64,000 nucleotides of DNA from NCBI GenBank assembly GCA_037074765.1, contig JBAMDO010000042.1, positions 186,001-250,000 of the forward strand, read 5' to 3'. Each line of letters opens with the position of its first letter. Positions within the stretch are counted from its first letter, which is position 1. The notes under the pieces are model-generated. The model did no database searches. It had not been told where the DNA came from and worked only from the letters and a program-made list of their open reading frames with translations. Below, one piece after another: positions 9,241 to 23,700 of this stretch. Source of the stretch: Mansonella perstans. Its lineage: Eukaryota; Nematoda; Chromadorea; Rhabditida; Onchocercidae. The translations under genes were made by a program, and so were the position numbers.

Positions 9241-12200
9241 CACATTCTTAACTGATTAAATTTTAGATACACTACAACTAGTGCACCGCTGATGCTTATC
9301 GTTCAATTAATGATACCATTTTGTCTGGCAAATAATACTTGACATATCATTTTTTCCAGAAGAATCCATTACACAATTGCTAAATGATTTTTATGGACAT
9401 GATGATGCAGCTGATGATCAACCATTCCATCTACCAACGCCAAATCTCATTGATACCATACATTCACATGGTGATGTACCACAAATACTCCTTTTAGCAA
9501 TAGCTGATGAATTTTTCCACGATTTTCTATTCCACTACAATCATCATTCTCTCATTTTCATTTTCTTTTCTCATGCATGTATTTAAATTCGTTAATAGAA
9601 TTTAAAAAAGAATTCATCAAAAGTACATATAGTACAGGAAGTTAGAAAAAAGAAACAAACAGGAAAAGAAAAAAGCAACTGCACGAAGCATTAATCTGGT
9701 ATATGGATTTTTGTTGAAATTGAAAGCTAAAAGTTCAAAAATTGAAATAGCAAATATTCCATGTAAAGCTGCTATGTATTTTCTACCAAGAAGATTTCAA
9801 AATTAAAATGTCCAGTTAGCAAAATAATTGAACGTAAACACTGGAGAGAAAACTACCAATGAATACCTGAGGTATTTTAAAAATTTTGATATGCCTTTCT
9901 TTTTTTTTTTAAATCGAACAAATTACAGTTTATCGCCGCTTTTAAGAATGCAACTTATCGACATAGAAATAAGAGGTAAAATTTTACAATACATATCTTC
10001 TGCAATGAGAAAACAACAATAGTAGCAGCAGTGGTACGAAAGATTAACCATGCTTATGCAACAATTTTTTTGGAGCGACTTTATTCATCGATTCCTGAAA
10101 ATGCATTAATTATACAGTTCCAGGTTTTCTACGTTTTTGCATAAAGCAACGGGATGTAATTTGATGCACGATGGAGATCAAATTATGTACTAAATTGTAC
10201 TTTTTATCAAATTAGGATTCCTATGAATCATAAGTGATAAACTACATTTCTGGATGTTCAAGAAAACATTTGTACAATACTGAAAACATACTTTCAGTAG
10301 TTTGCTCTCTGGTACATCCACACCGGTTCCCATCTTTCTAACCGGATACTTTTGCCCATATTTTTGGGGAGTTCAGAAACCTAAAACATCATTACCAAAA
10401 CTTTAATGCATCTTAAACAAGCAATAAAATAAAATGAAATGAATATAAAGAAAATAAAATGAAGCAAAAGTAAAATGAATATCAAATAAAAAACAGAAAA
10501 AAATTAAAAGATATAAAGAACAAATGAGAAATATTAAAAAAAATGGTGAACTACAGAAACCTTTTGATGAGTTTCATATGAAATTAAATTCTTTGTCATT
10601 ACAGGTTTTCCTAAAAATTAAGAGAAAAATGAGAGGACATTTACAATCCAGTAGCAACACAAACATCTCAAGAGTCTCAAGAAAATATTGCTGCGATATT
10701 CTAAATATTTTAAAGTTGGAAGTACTATGCAAATTAGACAAGAAATAAATGGAAACAAAACTGCAAGTTTTAATCAAAATTCACTTCCCATATCACTAAA
10801 ATTTAAGAATGATACTTAATATGTATTTATTAAACACAATGAAAAGAGAACTTTCTGTATGGTAATGAGCTATTTTTTTCAATTCGCGACAAGTTATCTG
10901 AATTTTCCGAATTTTTTCTCCAAAATTTTAATTTTGAATTCAAATAACAGTCGAGATATTAGAAAGAAATATTTTCCATGCATAATTATTTCAAAACATT
11001 AGCTTCATTACATTCGCAATTAGAACAGATAATTCTATGATTTTCTAAGACGTGAAAACGAAGCGGAAAATCATTATTAACTTCGTCAAAATGATTCTAG
11101 AAAATAAGAAAAATTAACCTTTGACTCTTGCTTGTTCTGAATTACCACTTTCCACTTTGTTTTTGGAAATACTAACATCCTCATATTTCAACTCATTAGA
11201 TGAATTTGTGTTTTTCTGGAAATCAAAATCTTTTTGAGGAAAGATTCCAGCACTGTTTGACAATTTCAAAATTTTAAATTGGCTTCAAATTATACAGTTC
11301 CTGGACATTGAAAGAATAGGTAGTAAGCAGGAAATATTGAAAACTGTACTATGTTATAAGAATAAATATATAAATAAATGAGTCACCAGGTATAAAAAAG
11401 TAGCAATTTCTTGATTTACCAGTAAAAAAATTATTTTATTATAGCTTAAGCTGACATATGCCCAAAATGCTAATAAAATTGAAACGCTTTCATAGCTAAT
11501 TAATTATTCTTTCCAACATCACAACATCGAGTTTTTTTCTGAATTTTCCGAATTTTTTCTGCAAAATTTTAATTTCGATAGAACGATAATGTGGTCGGTA
11601 CAGAAAAATTGATTTAGTTCACTATAACTATACTGTAACACAGTCATCAATAAAATGCAACTTACTGCTGGTTTTGAATTTGATAATTTCTTGAATTTTG
11701 CCACAAAGAATCCATCGATATTATGGACATGTGGATAATATCGTCAAATAAGAGAAAGTGATGGGTGAAGGGGTATCCCGGAATCTAAATTTAATTGAAA
11801 TTTTTAAGAACTTTTAGAAAAGGAAAAACATTGTAAGTAACACTTACTTTGTGAAACCTTGCACATCCCTATCCAATCCCATTAGACAAGCTTACAATCT
11901 CATTTTTTCAATGCATAATTCACGACTTCCTCATTTTCTTCCACCTGAAACAGAAAGGATTCCTATAACAGTTCATTTTAATAATGAAACAATAATATTG
12001 CCATTTACGAAAGCATAACAACACATCAAAAGAAGTGACAGCTATGGACGAAGGAGAAACAACTTTGAAGGCTAACTTAAAAAAACTAACATAAAAACGC
12101 ATAATATATTTACTAGAGCAGAGCATATTGAGCGTTGAATGCCATCGAATCAACTGTTGCATTTCTTTCATTTCTTTTGTATAAGTTAATTTTTCTTGAA

Positions 12201-12839
12201 AAAAGCATTCGCATTATAATTATTGTTTCTTGAAAAGCATTCGCGTTATTGTTATTTGTTGTGTGCTTCCATTTATACGTCAGTTTTTTTTGTTTTTTTA
12301 TGATAAAGAGCTGATCTCGGGGAATGATACAAATCTGGGGAAGAATTTTATTTATTATTTGTTTGAATCATGGCTCTCTTATATTACCGTATTCTTTTAG
12401 GTTTAGCAACAAATTTTGTTCAATTTTTGCTGTATTTATTTTGATAGCACTTTGTGTGATATATACAGTTGGGATGGGCATATTGAAACTAATTGTCAGT
12501 GCATCTTTTTTCTAATAAATTAAACCCAAGTTTAAGAAATATGGGCAAGAGTACAACAAAATTAGTATTACTTAATTTTCATTAATTTGTAATCGAGATA
12601 TCAGACTTAAGGATAATGGCATAATTACATAGAACTTTTGTACATCGAACAATCATCTTATTCAATATATTGCTATCATTCATATACCTATTTGGACATG
12701 AATGTATAATATTTGGACTATTTATTGTCGCGAAAGTCGAGAAACTTAAAATAAGATCATAAGGAATATTTTCCGTGATTTCACCTTTTGAATTTTTTCC
12801 CATACTATAATTGTATAATTACATCTATTAGAATTATTC

Positions 12840-13190
12840 TCAAACTTTTATGTCATTATCTATAATTTACTTTTATTATAATTACCTTTCATCGCCAGAT
12901 CCCGTGTCTTCCCTTCACTATTTCTTATCTTATTACATTATGATCTGTCATATTAAGCCATTAATCAGCTTATATAGAATGATTTATGGCCCTTAAATGA
13001 CCAGATCCACCTCTTCTTCTCGACTATATAAACTGTTACTCGAATCGCAATCTTCATTCCAAGCTTCATTCCATATTCTATTCAGTTAACCATTAACTGC
13101 TATATTCTGTTGGCGTTACTTATCATTCAATTTACACTGCGTTCAAATAAAAGGGTTTAATTATCCAACTTCGAGGTGTTCCCACATTCA
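12840..13190 (+). mobile_element. Possible solo LTR of a retrotransposon
   Basis: This stretch is richer in C and pyrimidines than its surroundings and has the layout of an LTR: a TATA-like GACTATATAAACTG (about 13021), a repeated CTTCATTCCAAGCTTCATTCC downstream, an AATAAA signal near 13147, and a TGTTCCCAC sequence near 13178. No gag, pol or second LTR is seen nearby, and the exact ends and target duplication are not clear. An ordinary promoter is the alternative reading. Confidence 0.25.
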
Positions 13191-13455
13191 ATTGAACACA
13201 CTCAATTCAACACACAAAGTTGCGCTACAAAACCTTTTTTCCCGACATTTATTGAGGATAATGGAAAATAAAAATGCAGAATAAGAAAAATAGAATAGAG
13301 ATTGCAATAACAGAGATTCAATAACACGAATAGACGTAAAGAGTGAAGTTTGGTTAATTCTCTTCGAGCACTTATATAATTTGCCTGTCGATTTTAATAT
13401 GCTCTTCAGAAGCAATGATCAAACATTATATTTTCTGGCTATTCAAAATTCTCAT

Positions 13456-13548
13456 ACTTTTTTTGGCAAAATGTTCTTCATAAAAGTTTTCAATGTACTT
13501 CATAAAAAAAAACTTTTTTTGGCAAAATGTACTTCATAAAAGTTTTCA
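13456..13548. repeat. Short direct duplication, about 56-bp period
   Basis: Two near-identical copies of TTTTTTTGGCAAAATG followed by TTCTTCATAAAAGTTTTCA or its one-base variant lie about 56 bp apart. It is a local duplication of unknown meaning. Confidence 0.7.
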
Positions 13549-14712
13549 GTTCCAACCAGCAATTAACTGTTCAAATCTTTTGCAAATATACGCTATTTCA
13601 TTCATTCCTCAGTCTTAAAATTAAATGATTGTTTGAAATTAAAAGGAAGCAATGTGAATGAATGAAGCTGTAAATTTCACAAATTGCAATTATATGCAAT
13701 AAAATCGACAGAAAATATCGAACTTTTTCCATCAGTGCAGAAATTAAATCCATAGTATCCAGCATTATCTAGAAGCTTCATATGAGAAAAGATGGGAATT
13801 GTTAGATCACTTTCCGGAAGAAAACTCTGATATATGGCATAAACATGTGATAGTATCAGACTAATTTTAACAATGAATGGAATACATATATGTCATATGA
13901 GATCTCTTTGAAAATAAAAAAGTGAACAATCAATTTTCTAAGATAAAGTAAATGAAATAGAAATGTTTCAACAAATAGGTATCAATTTAATTGGGCACTG
14001 CGAGCAAAATGCTTAAAAATGGTTGCTTAAGAGGAAAAGCACATTTGTAACAAATGAAAAGGGAGAATAAAGAAGTAGACAATACTTATTATTTCATTCC
14101 ATTTCCAATTTAAATAAAAAGAATTTCAAGTCCAATCCATTTCCAATTTAGATTAATAAGTTCACTAACATTTGCACAAAACATGACAGTGATACAATGG
14201 CTGTATACATGTAAATTGTGGAATCTGTTCCAACAAAGTGCCAGTAATCTGCATATATTATGAAGAATTGCACGTCATTATGCATATATACATATATATA
14301 TATATATTACATGACAACTAGTGAGCACATCGGACTTGATCTCATCCTATTTCTGGACAATTTGGAAAATACTGGAGGGTGAAGTGATACTGAATATATG
14401 TTATCTCTGGAGAGAGTTAATGGGACATCGGGAAATATTCAGAGATCATTGGATTATCTGTAATGAGATTGTGCGGGAATATTCAACTAAACTTGTTACA
14501 CTTCAATCTAAGGATTTAGGGAAAAGTGTTGTGTATAATAAAGAATTATATCGTAGAAACGACCATTTTAAAGTTTTAATAAATTTAAGTTATAAAAAGA
14601 AGTGGAAATAACTGGATTGTGCTTCTGAAGGAATTTTAGATTGAAGTGAAGTTTTATGTTTATGTTTTTTTCCCAAATGCATATCTGAAGTTTCGTTCCA
14701 TTACAGTTAGTA

Positions 14713-17700
14713 ATGGTCGATCAACAAGATGCAAAGTGGAAGAGAATTCAAAAGAATACTTTTACTCGATGGGTTCAGCAGAAGTTAGAACAGGTGGATG
14801 TAACCGTATCTGATTTGGTAAGTTCAGAATGCATTAATAATTTCACAATATTGTTATATGCTTTATGTTTCCCGATAATAATATTTATTACAAACTATCA
14901 AGTATCTTTTAGGAAACTGATTTTGAAGAGGGCTTAAAATTAATACGTTTGGTTGAAGTATTATCTGGAAAGTCGTTTGGTCGGCACAATAAAAAGGTCA
15001 TATTTCATCATCAAAAACTTGAAAACATCTCTCTTGCACTGCAATTTTTGGAGAATGAAGAAAATATAAAGCTTATTAATATTGGTACGTCTTTGTTTTA
15101 TTTTGTTTTTAGAGTAAATTATTTTACAGATAAACATATTGCCTAAATCGTTTCAGTGGAAGTGAACAAAAAGATTTAACCTATATGAATGTTTCGTGAC
15201 TTCTTCATTTTTAGACAGTTCAGCAATAGCAGAGCACAATCTGAAGCTAATTTTGGGTCTCGTATGGAAGCTTATTTTACATTATTCCATCTCAAAGCAA
15301 GTTTGGGATTATTCAAGTAGTGAATTAGAAAATGCTGATATATCAGCTAAAGAAAAACTCTTAAAGTGGCTCAGAGCAAAGTTACCAGTCGAACTCACCG
15401 TCACCAATTTTACCTTCGATTGGAACGATGGAATTTTGCTTGGTGCTTTGGTATGATCCTTTAAGTAGCCTATGAAGTTTTCCTCCTTCTTGATTTAATG
15501 TGCGAAGTTTGTTCTAGGTTGGTTCTTGTGCTCCAGGTTTAGAAGTTGGTTGGCGAGAATGGTTACCATCACAAGCTCTACAATCAACTCTTACTGCAAT
15601 GAGGCTTGCCAGCGAATATCTTGGTGTTGCTGCAGTACGTCTTGTGTTCTGTTGACTAGCTGTTTCTAGACAAATGCATGTAATTTGGTACATTCGAATA
15701 TACCTGATTTTTATATAATTAATAAATGTTTTAAAAAATGTTTTTCAGCTTATTGAACCTGAGGAATTAATCAATCCGGCCGTTGATGAGCAAAGCGTTA
15801 TGACTTATCTTTCGCAGTTTCCTGGTGCAAAGTATACTCAGTCACTTAGTGAACTTCATAATGTTGTGCTGAGGCCGGAAGTTGGAGTCAGCACCGTATT
15901 TACACTTCAGACTCGTGATTCGATGGTAGTTCCGGAAATCGTCATCAAAGGGCCGGATGGATCTTCAGTTTCTTATATCCAAAGTCAGAATTCAGAAAGT
16001 ATTTATGAATTCGAATATCAGCCAGAAACTCCGGGAGAATATGAGGTATTTTCTTAAAATTCGTTCAACTTATGTAGAAATTGTTGCGTTTGTCAAAACA
16101 TGTTATTTAGATGTGCTGAAACTATGAGCTGGTTGTTGCAGATTATAGCGACAGTTCGTGACACTGCATCTGGTGACTCAGTCAAGTTGCCGAAAACCAA
16201 GGTTTTAGCAGTTGACGCAACAAATCTTTCTTCGGTTTCCGTGTATGGTCTGAATAATGGTTAGCAGTCACTCTAGTGCAATGGATATTTAGTGATTTAA
16301 GTCATTTTTTGACTGTTGTATCTCATTGTAGATTAACCCCTAATATCTTCAGAACTTTTAAAATAATTGTATTGTGTTTTGATTTATCAGAAACTGTGGT
16401 AGTTGGGCAGAGAAAAGGTATCATTGTTGATATTGGAAAGTTGACACCCATGAAGAATGGCCTGGAAGTTACTGTGGAAGAAGTTGGAAAAGTTGGTGAA
16501 TCAAAATGTTTGATATCTTTAGAACGTGAGCATAATTCAAATATTTACAAAGGTAATATTTTGTGCAAGTTCTTGCTTCATCTTTTAACTTATTTCTGTA
16601 AGGAATGTTAGTGGAACTATTTTCAGGATTTTGGACAGCAGAAAAATTGGGGAAAAGCAAAATATGTGTTCTTTTCGATGGAAGTTTGGTTCATGAATGT
16701 TTAGTTACTGTTCAACATACAGAAGGCATAACCAAATGTCGAGCGACTGGTGTGGGACTTGAACGTGCTGTTGTTGGTGTGCCAGCGAAATTTCTAGTCG
16801 ACCTGAAGGTGATGTAGACACAGTTTATGCCGGCTATTTACTATTTGAGCTTGAAATCGATCTTATATTAAGTGACAAAAGCAGAGTCCTGAATAACTTC
16901 GGCGTTATCGTTATTAGATGTAACTGTAACCATAGTTGCATATTTTAAAATGTAATATATAAAAAAAGCTTTAATTTCAAGCTGTAGAATATTACATTAC
17001 TTTAATTGAGAATGTCCAAGTAACTACGGAGGAACAACTTAGAACATTCAATGACCAATAAAATTCGCATTAATGCGTTTATTCAGAACGTTAACTATGT
17101 GGAATGTTTTTATAATTTTGAATTAAGGATGCTGAGGAAGCCAAAATAGGAGTAGCGATCAAAGGACCCTCAGAAGTGAAAATAGATGTGATGAATGATT
17201 TGAATGGTCTATACACAGTAGAGTACACTTTAGATACTCCTGGATTATACGAAATAATAATTTTTTATGGAGACGAAAAAAAACAAATTTCAGGTTTTTT
17301 TGTTTTTATGTTTCACATAGTGGTATTTCGCTTTTGCTTGCTTATGCGTTGTAAGACATTTCTCAATGTACTGGAAATCATCTACGTGTGAAAATTGAAT
17401 AGATTTTAAAATCACGGTTTTTTAAAGGTTCTCCATTTTTGGTGGTAGCCGATTATGAACGTAATCCGTCGAAAATCATAATAACGGAAAGTAGTAATGA
17501 ATTAGCTCGAGCTGGAGTACCAATTACACTTACAATTGATGCTACACTGACTGCACTAGAACCAGTGAGTGCGCGTCTTTCTCCGGGTTTTGAACAGCCT
17601 ATTGTTGAAGAAATTAGATCTCGAGTGTATCGAGTTACTTTTATTCCAACCGTTACAAAGAATGGGACAATGAAGCTGAATATTCTGTATGGAGATGAAC

Positions 17701-20700
17701 TTCTTGGAAAGTAATGATTTTACATGTTTCATGTATTATTTTGAAATGTTTCAACCATCCGTCGCACAGTTCTGAGTACCTACTGCAGTGTTTCTTCTAT
17801 ATGTGTTACAAGTTACGATTTTTTGCTTAATCTTTTGCAAATTTTTTTTAGACCAATTGTTTTCACTGTCAAATCTGATGAGTGGTTAGAGTCCGTGATA
17901 TTGCGAGATCGCTCCGGCGGCATTTTACCCTCAACAGTGCAAGCCTCTCTCCATTTTGAGGCCCTGATAGACGTTATGACAGCTGGGGAAATCGATGAAC
18001 TGTTTGCAGAAATAAAAGTGCTATATTTTTGTAATTAACATTGCTACACTGATGATTCAGCAATATTCCGCTAATATTATGAATCAGAACTGAATTAACT
18101 GTTACCGGTATTTTAACCAGTGTTGTGCAGTTTTTCAGAATTCATATTTTTATTGCCGTGCGACTGCATGGTTGGATATATATGAATTTTTTCAGAGAGC
18201 AATGTTATCTCTCAAGGTCTTCCTGTTAGAATGGCTTAGGAATAAACTACTTGAGGCCCTCAGTGCTTTCTTTTTCATTTAGTCGTCCAACATTTACACA
18301 AGTCAATCCGAGCATCGAAATTGTTTAGCCATTGTGGTTAATATGTGCAAAAATTCGTGAGGAAAACTGCAAAATAAAAAAGACTATAGTTCCGAGTATT
18401 GCAGGATCCAAACAATAAGTTGCGGAAACTAGTGCTTACCGAAGACGAAGGAACATACTTGTTGGATTTTGTCCCGGATTTGGCAGGAGCATATGTTATC
18501 GTAATATACGTGAATGGAAAGCCGTTTTCGAATCCCTATAACCTTACTGCCATACCCATTGGCTCGGCAGATAAATGCATCGTGGAAAGTGAGATTTTTA
18601 GCTAAACTTCACAATATGTGGGAATTTCCAAATTCAAACATAATCAGATGCAGCTAAAATTCGAGAAGTTGCGCTATAACTTTTTTTTGAATAACTAGTT
18701 ATGTGTTTAAGACTCCTTGATTGTGGAATAATTTTTTTTATTGTTTCAGGAGTTTTTGGCCCAATTATGTTAATGTTTCTTAGATTTGGATGCACGTATT
18801 GCTTTGCTGTTATGTAAATTATTTCAGCAAAGCCGGATGACAAGTTTTGGATAGCGGGAGAGCCAAAAGTTTTTGTAGTGAATGCTAAGAATGGAGGAGA
18901 GGGAACATTAAACGTTCTCTCTAATATGATTGACATGGAAACAAAAATTGAGTACGAGGATGGCTTTTACACTGTAACGCTTATTCCGCACTCTAGAGGA
19001 CAGCATCAAATTGCGTTCATGTATGGTGGTGTTGGTATACCTGATGGAGCATTTGACTTTGAGGTTTTTCTTTTAAAGCTTGGCTTTGTTTATTAAGAAC
19101 GTTTGACCTGCATTACTCAAAAGATATAACGGAAAATGATTGAATTATTGATAGAATAATAAAAACGCAATTGATGATCAGGCCTGGAAAACCGATTCCT
19201 ATTTAATATTCAAATTATTTCTTAGTAGGAAATTCGGGGCATTTTTAGTGTGTTCCACTTCTTGTGGATGAAGCGAAAAATGTTTCTGAACGAATGGTGG
19301 AGACTGAAGATGAACACTTCGCATCTCATAGTTTTCGTTTTTCTGTTACTTCAGAATATCAGTTCAACAAACTTACTGCTTCCGTCAAATTACCATCTGG
19401 ATTAAATGATTTTGCCTATATTGAAGTGAGTTATGAGATTTCATAATTAAGCTCAATTGAAATACTTGGACCAGTTGTTGAAATGTTTGGCCCAGAATTT
19501 TGTTTGGACAGTATTTTCTAGTGCAAGAAATTATCCACTTCTATAAAAACTGTCATTTCAGTTTTGCAAGTCGGCTTTTTAGTTTCTTAATAAAATAATT
19601 ATGCAAAAAAAACTTCGGAAAGAAGCAATGGTTTTTATCATTGATATCAATTCTTAAAGCATTTATTAAATTAGTTATGGAAATACTTTGAGTCATTGTT
19701 TTATTTATAGGACAATAGCGATGGCAGTGTGACGGTGACATATCATCCGAAAGAGTGTGGCAGTCATCTGCTGTCGATAAAACATGATGAAATTAATATG
19801 TCTGGAAGTCCGATTTCATTTTATGTGAACGAAGAAGATGAAGAATATGCGACGGTATTTGGACCTGGCTTATTGCAAGCGGTTGTCGGTGAACCGGCAG
19901 CATTTACAGTTTGTGCAAAAGGTTCACCCACCAAAGAGATATCTGTTGCTGTCGAAGGTGTAGCACAAGCTGTAATCAAATGCAATGATAACAAGGTGAT
20001 TATACTAATTTTCTGTGAGAAAATTCTACTTCCATTCCTGTACTCTTACAATAATTTCTTATAGGACGGCACATGTTCTGTAGTATGGATGCCCCCTATG
20101 CCTGGGGAATACAAAGTTCACGTTAAGCTTTCCGGAAAACCAGTGAAGAATTCCCCCTTCACTGTATTTGCGACAGATGAGGATCAAAAGCAAGCGCATT
20201 TGTCTCTTGAATCAACAGCAGCATCGGAGGTTCATTCAATACACATATTTTCAATTTCAATTTTTTTGTAGTTTAAAATTTTCTCTAAGATTTAGTACCC
20301 CTCATTTGAGCTAAGCGCTGTAAGTAAATCATTCTCGCACTTATGATTTTATTCCAAAAAAAATGTATAAAGCCATCATAATATTTATTAACTTTGGGTG
20401 TTATATTTGGTCACATTTATTTTTTTAATTTTACATTTTGTGATGATGCTATTTATTTTTTAAATTTGCAGATCTCCGTTAATGTTGACAATGCTAAAAT
20501 TGAAGAGCTATCAGCATCAGTGAAAAGTCCGAGTGGGGTTGAGGAGCCATGCATCATTCGTCAGATTGATCCTGTTCGTGTCGGTATTGTTTTTTTATTT
20601 CTCGCCTTTGATATACTTAATGAATTTCGAAATTGTGACAGTCGTCAACCAATAATTTGAAGTATTAATATCAGACTGGCGTGATAATAATTGTCATTTT

Positions 20701-23700
20701 GATCACGATTTCAAATAGTTGTTAGAACACTTTTGCACATTCATTATTTATCTAAGTAAGAGCTACAACTTGACACATTTTTGTCATTAGGAAATATATT
20801 TCCTGTCTCTTTTTTATATGGCGCAGAAACTCGTGCCTTAAGTTTCAACGATTTTTGGAAAGTGTTTTCTGCACATTGGTGATTATAAGCATCTTGCTTT
20901 CAAACGATTGTGAGATGACTGGAAAAGTGATAGTGAGTAAAAAAAAGTCAGATAAGTATGCAGATAAGATAAAGACTTCGTTGATCCAGTTAATTAGGCA
21001 CTAAGAAAAATTTTTGGCCTTCTTTGAGTCTAAAGATAGTTAAGAACACTGCAGTTTTTAGTTCCACTCACTTACTGAATAAATTTTTTGTAATGCTTTT
21101 TACCTGCTTTAGGCGGCCAAACAAAGACATTTTTTCATTGAAGGTAAATTTTAGAAAGTATCCTCCCGAGCTTATTATCCAACCATTAAGCTAAGTTAAC
21201 GGTTATGAAAATAGTATTATGCAGGTATTCTGTGATTACTGCAAGTCAAGTAATTAATTACAAATTTAAAATAAATTAGTGGATGATTGTCCAGAAAAAC
21301 ATGAAAATTAAAATCCTTCATATAAGAGTTGCTAACATTAAATGCAGCTAGCACTTAATTTTTAATTTCACATCTATGTTTTCTTATAATCATTACTGGA
21401 AGTTCTCTGAGCAGATTTCTATCTGCATGCTCGAGAAATTCTGAATCTTCAGTTTTTGTTTCCTGCATGAAGAGAAAGAAATTTTTTTTTTTTTTATTAT
21501 TTTGGCTTTCTCAAATATTTAGCCTACTAAAAAATGTCAGTTCTGTCAATATAGTTAAAATGTAATATGACTTCGAAAAATGCGATTTTTTTTAACTTGC
21601 TCTTTTTTGCTAAATTCAAAAGCGTTCTCTGTCCCATTATTTTTTGGCATCTGATTAAGTTAAACTTGTCGGATTTCAAGTTAAGTTTAACACTAAAAAG
21701 GAGGAATTTTGTTTATTTCTACGTGTTATTTTTTGAATATCAATAAATTTCTGGGAAAAAATTTAAGATAGAGCTCATAGTAATTTCAAAAAAATTGAAA
21801 GAAAAAATTTTAGCTTTGGTAATTTTAAAATTGAAAATCTTGCGCAGCTTATATATCAGCTACAGTTCCCCAATATGAGTGCCTACTGAAGCAGGAAGCA
21901 TCAAGCGAAACCGTAGAAGTTGTGATGTACTCGTATAATAGACTTGAATTACTATTTCATTATAACAATTTTTAGGTGTATCTTTCTCACCGTGTGAAAA
22001 GGGTGAACATTTGATTACTGTCAAAAGAAATGAACAAGTTATACAGGAATCGGGTTTTCAGGCTGATCTTATTAAAAGCCAAGTGAGTGTTTGAATTTTT
22101 ATCATTTTTTATTATCGTAAGGCGAAGTCTTGCGGCTTTTCCTTACGATCCGTTATGGATTATTATAGATTGGAGATGTTTGTCGCTTGTTTTAGGTTGG
22201 AGATGCGTCTAAGGTTATTGTTGGTGGAGCAGGTAAAGCAAGTGCAATTTGTCAACAGGATAACAATTTGATAGTTGACATGCGTGATGCTGGTAATGTT
22301 TGCACTATACTTGAGAAACGCTTTCTGTGTTAAATTTGTGTTTGAAGAGCAGAATGAAAACTAAGCTTTTTGCTGTAAGGTTTATTCATATAAATTTTAT
22401 CCATTCATTCTTTCCATTAAAATTTTTTTTATTGCTATGAATATTTCACTTATTTTACAGGTATTGGTTATCCACTAAATCTCTTTCTCATGGCAGCATA
22501 TTTTAAGTTTTTCAGGTCGTGGCAATTTGTCATTATTAATCCAGGGACCGTCAGAAGCTGAAATGAGATGTATTGAAAATAAAGAGGGAATAGCTAACAT
22601 TGTTTATAGACCTACCGAACCTGGAATTTACATTTTATCTATGACATTTGCCGGTGTATGTGTGAATGGTTAGTATGAATCTTATTATTTCTGTATTAAT
22701 ATTGTTACTGTGAAGTTTCGTGAAATTTTGTGCTTTTAGATAGTCCATTCACAATTAATTGCACTGGAAAAGGGATGGGTATTGTGAAAGAAAGCGCCAT
22801 TAAAAAAGTGAAACAGGTGAATATATTTTATGAAGTTTTCAGTTGCTGGTAGAGATGTGAGCACTAGAAATATCGCTGACGTTATATACGTAGGGAATTG
22901 ATTTTCGTGAATTCATTACTATTTCATTTTATCAGTGAAATATTGTGAAATCATCTTTAGGCTCCAATAGTTCTGCCTGGTCAAGACACTGCCCTGTATT
23001 TACAACTGAAAAACGTATCACTGATGGACACAAAAGCAAAAGTAGTTGATCCTAATGGTTACAGCGAAGATGTTGAAGTTCGTGAACTTGGTGGCAACCT
23101 TTATCGGATTGAATTTAGGCCAGTATTGGATGGCCCACACATAGTTTGTATATTCTACAAAGAGCGGCATGTTTCAGGTGAACTTCGTATTCTCATATAT
23201 TCGATTATCGAGATGTGAAAATTGAAGACTTGTCATAATCATAAACACTCAGTAAACCTCAGTAAATGTTACACTCAATAAATGTTTTTCTTTGCAGGGA
23301 GTCCGTTCCAGTTCACTGTAGGATATATGACAGAAATGGGTGCACATAGGGTACGAGCAGCAGGAATCAGGTTAAAGCGTGCAGAAGCAAACAGAATGCA
23401 ATCTTTCAATCTTTATACCCGAGAGGCTGGACGAGGGGAACTTGAAGTAACCGTGGAGGGACCATCAAAAGCTGAATTGCAGTTTCATGAACATGAAGTG
23501 CATTTTTTTTTCACAAAAGTGAATTTAGTGATATAATAAGCGAGGGAGTATTATCAAATTACATTCTCTCAAAATAGGGTCGAAGAGTGACTAACATAAA
23601 TATTTTGTATTGTTTTACAGTTCATTGCCACAGAGATAGATGACACCTTTTCTCCATTGCTTACAACAAGTTTTGCTGTAAGAATACAGCAAACTGTAGA

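Larger units (their letters stand above)
9241..14712. other. Long region without a convincing gene
   Basis: No protein family is recognisable between the repeats and filamin. One exon-like open frame at 9361-9586 follows a good acceptor (TTTTTTCCAG) and has codon-like, acidic and histidine-rich content, but it has no partner exon. A direct repeat of about 35 bp occurs at about 10903-10937 and 11539-11573. An LTR-like segment lies near 12.9-13.2 kb (separate entry). A run of alternating TA lies at 14287-14310. The first 5' UTR exon of filamin may lie near the right end; a TTACAG acceptor ends at 14706, six bases before the filamin ATG. Confidence 0.5.

Noticed and set aside
9828..9870. NTGEKTTNEY reading like a C2H2 zinc-finger linker (HTGEKP)
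   Set aside because: No cysteine or histidine pairs are present around it; a chance match.
14287..14310. Alternating TA run before filamin
   Set aside because: Simple microsatellite with no sign of function.
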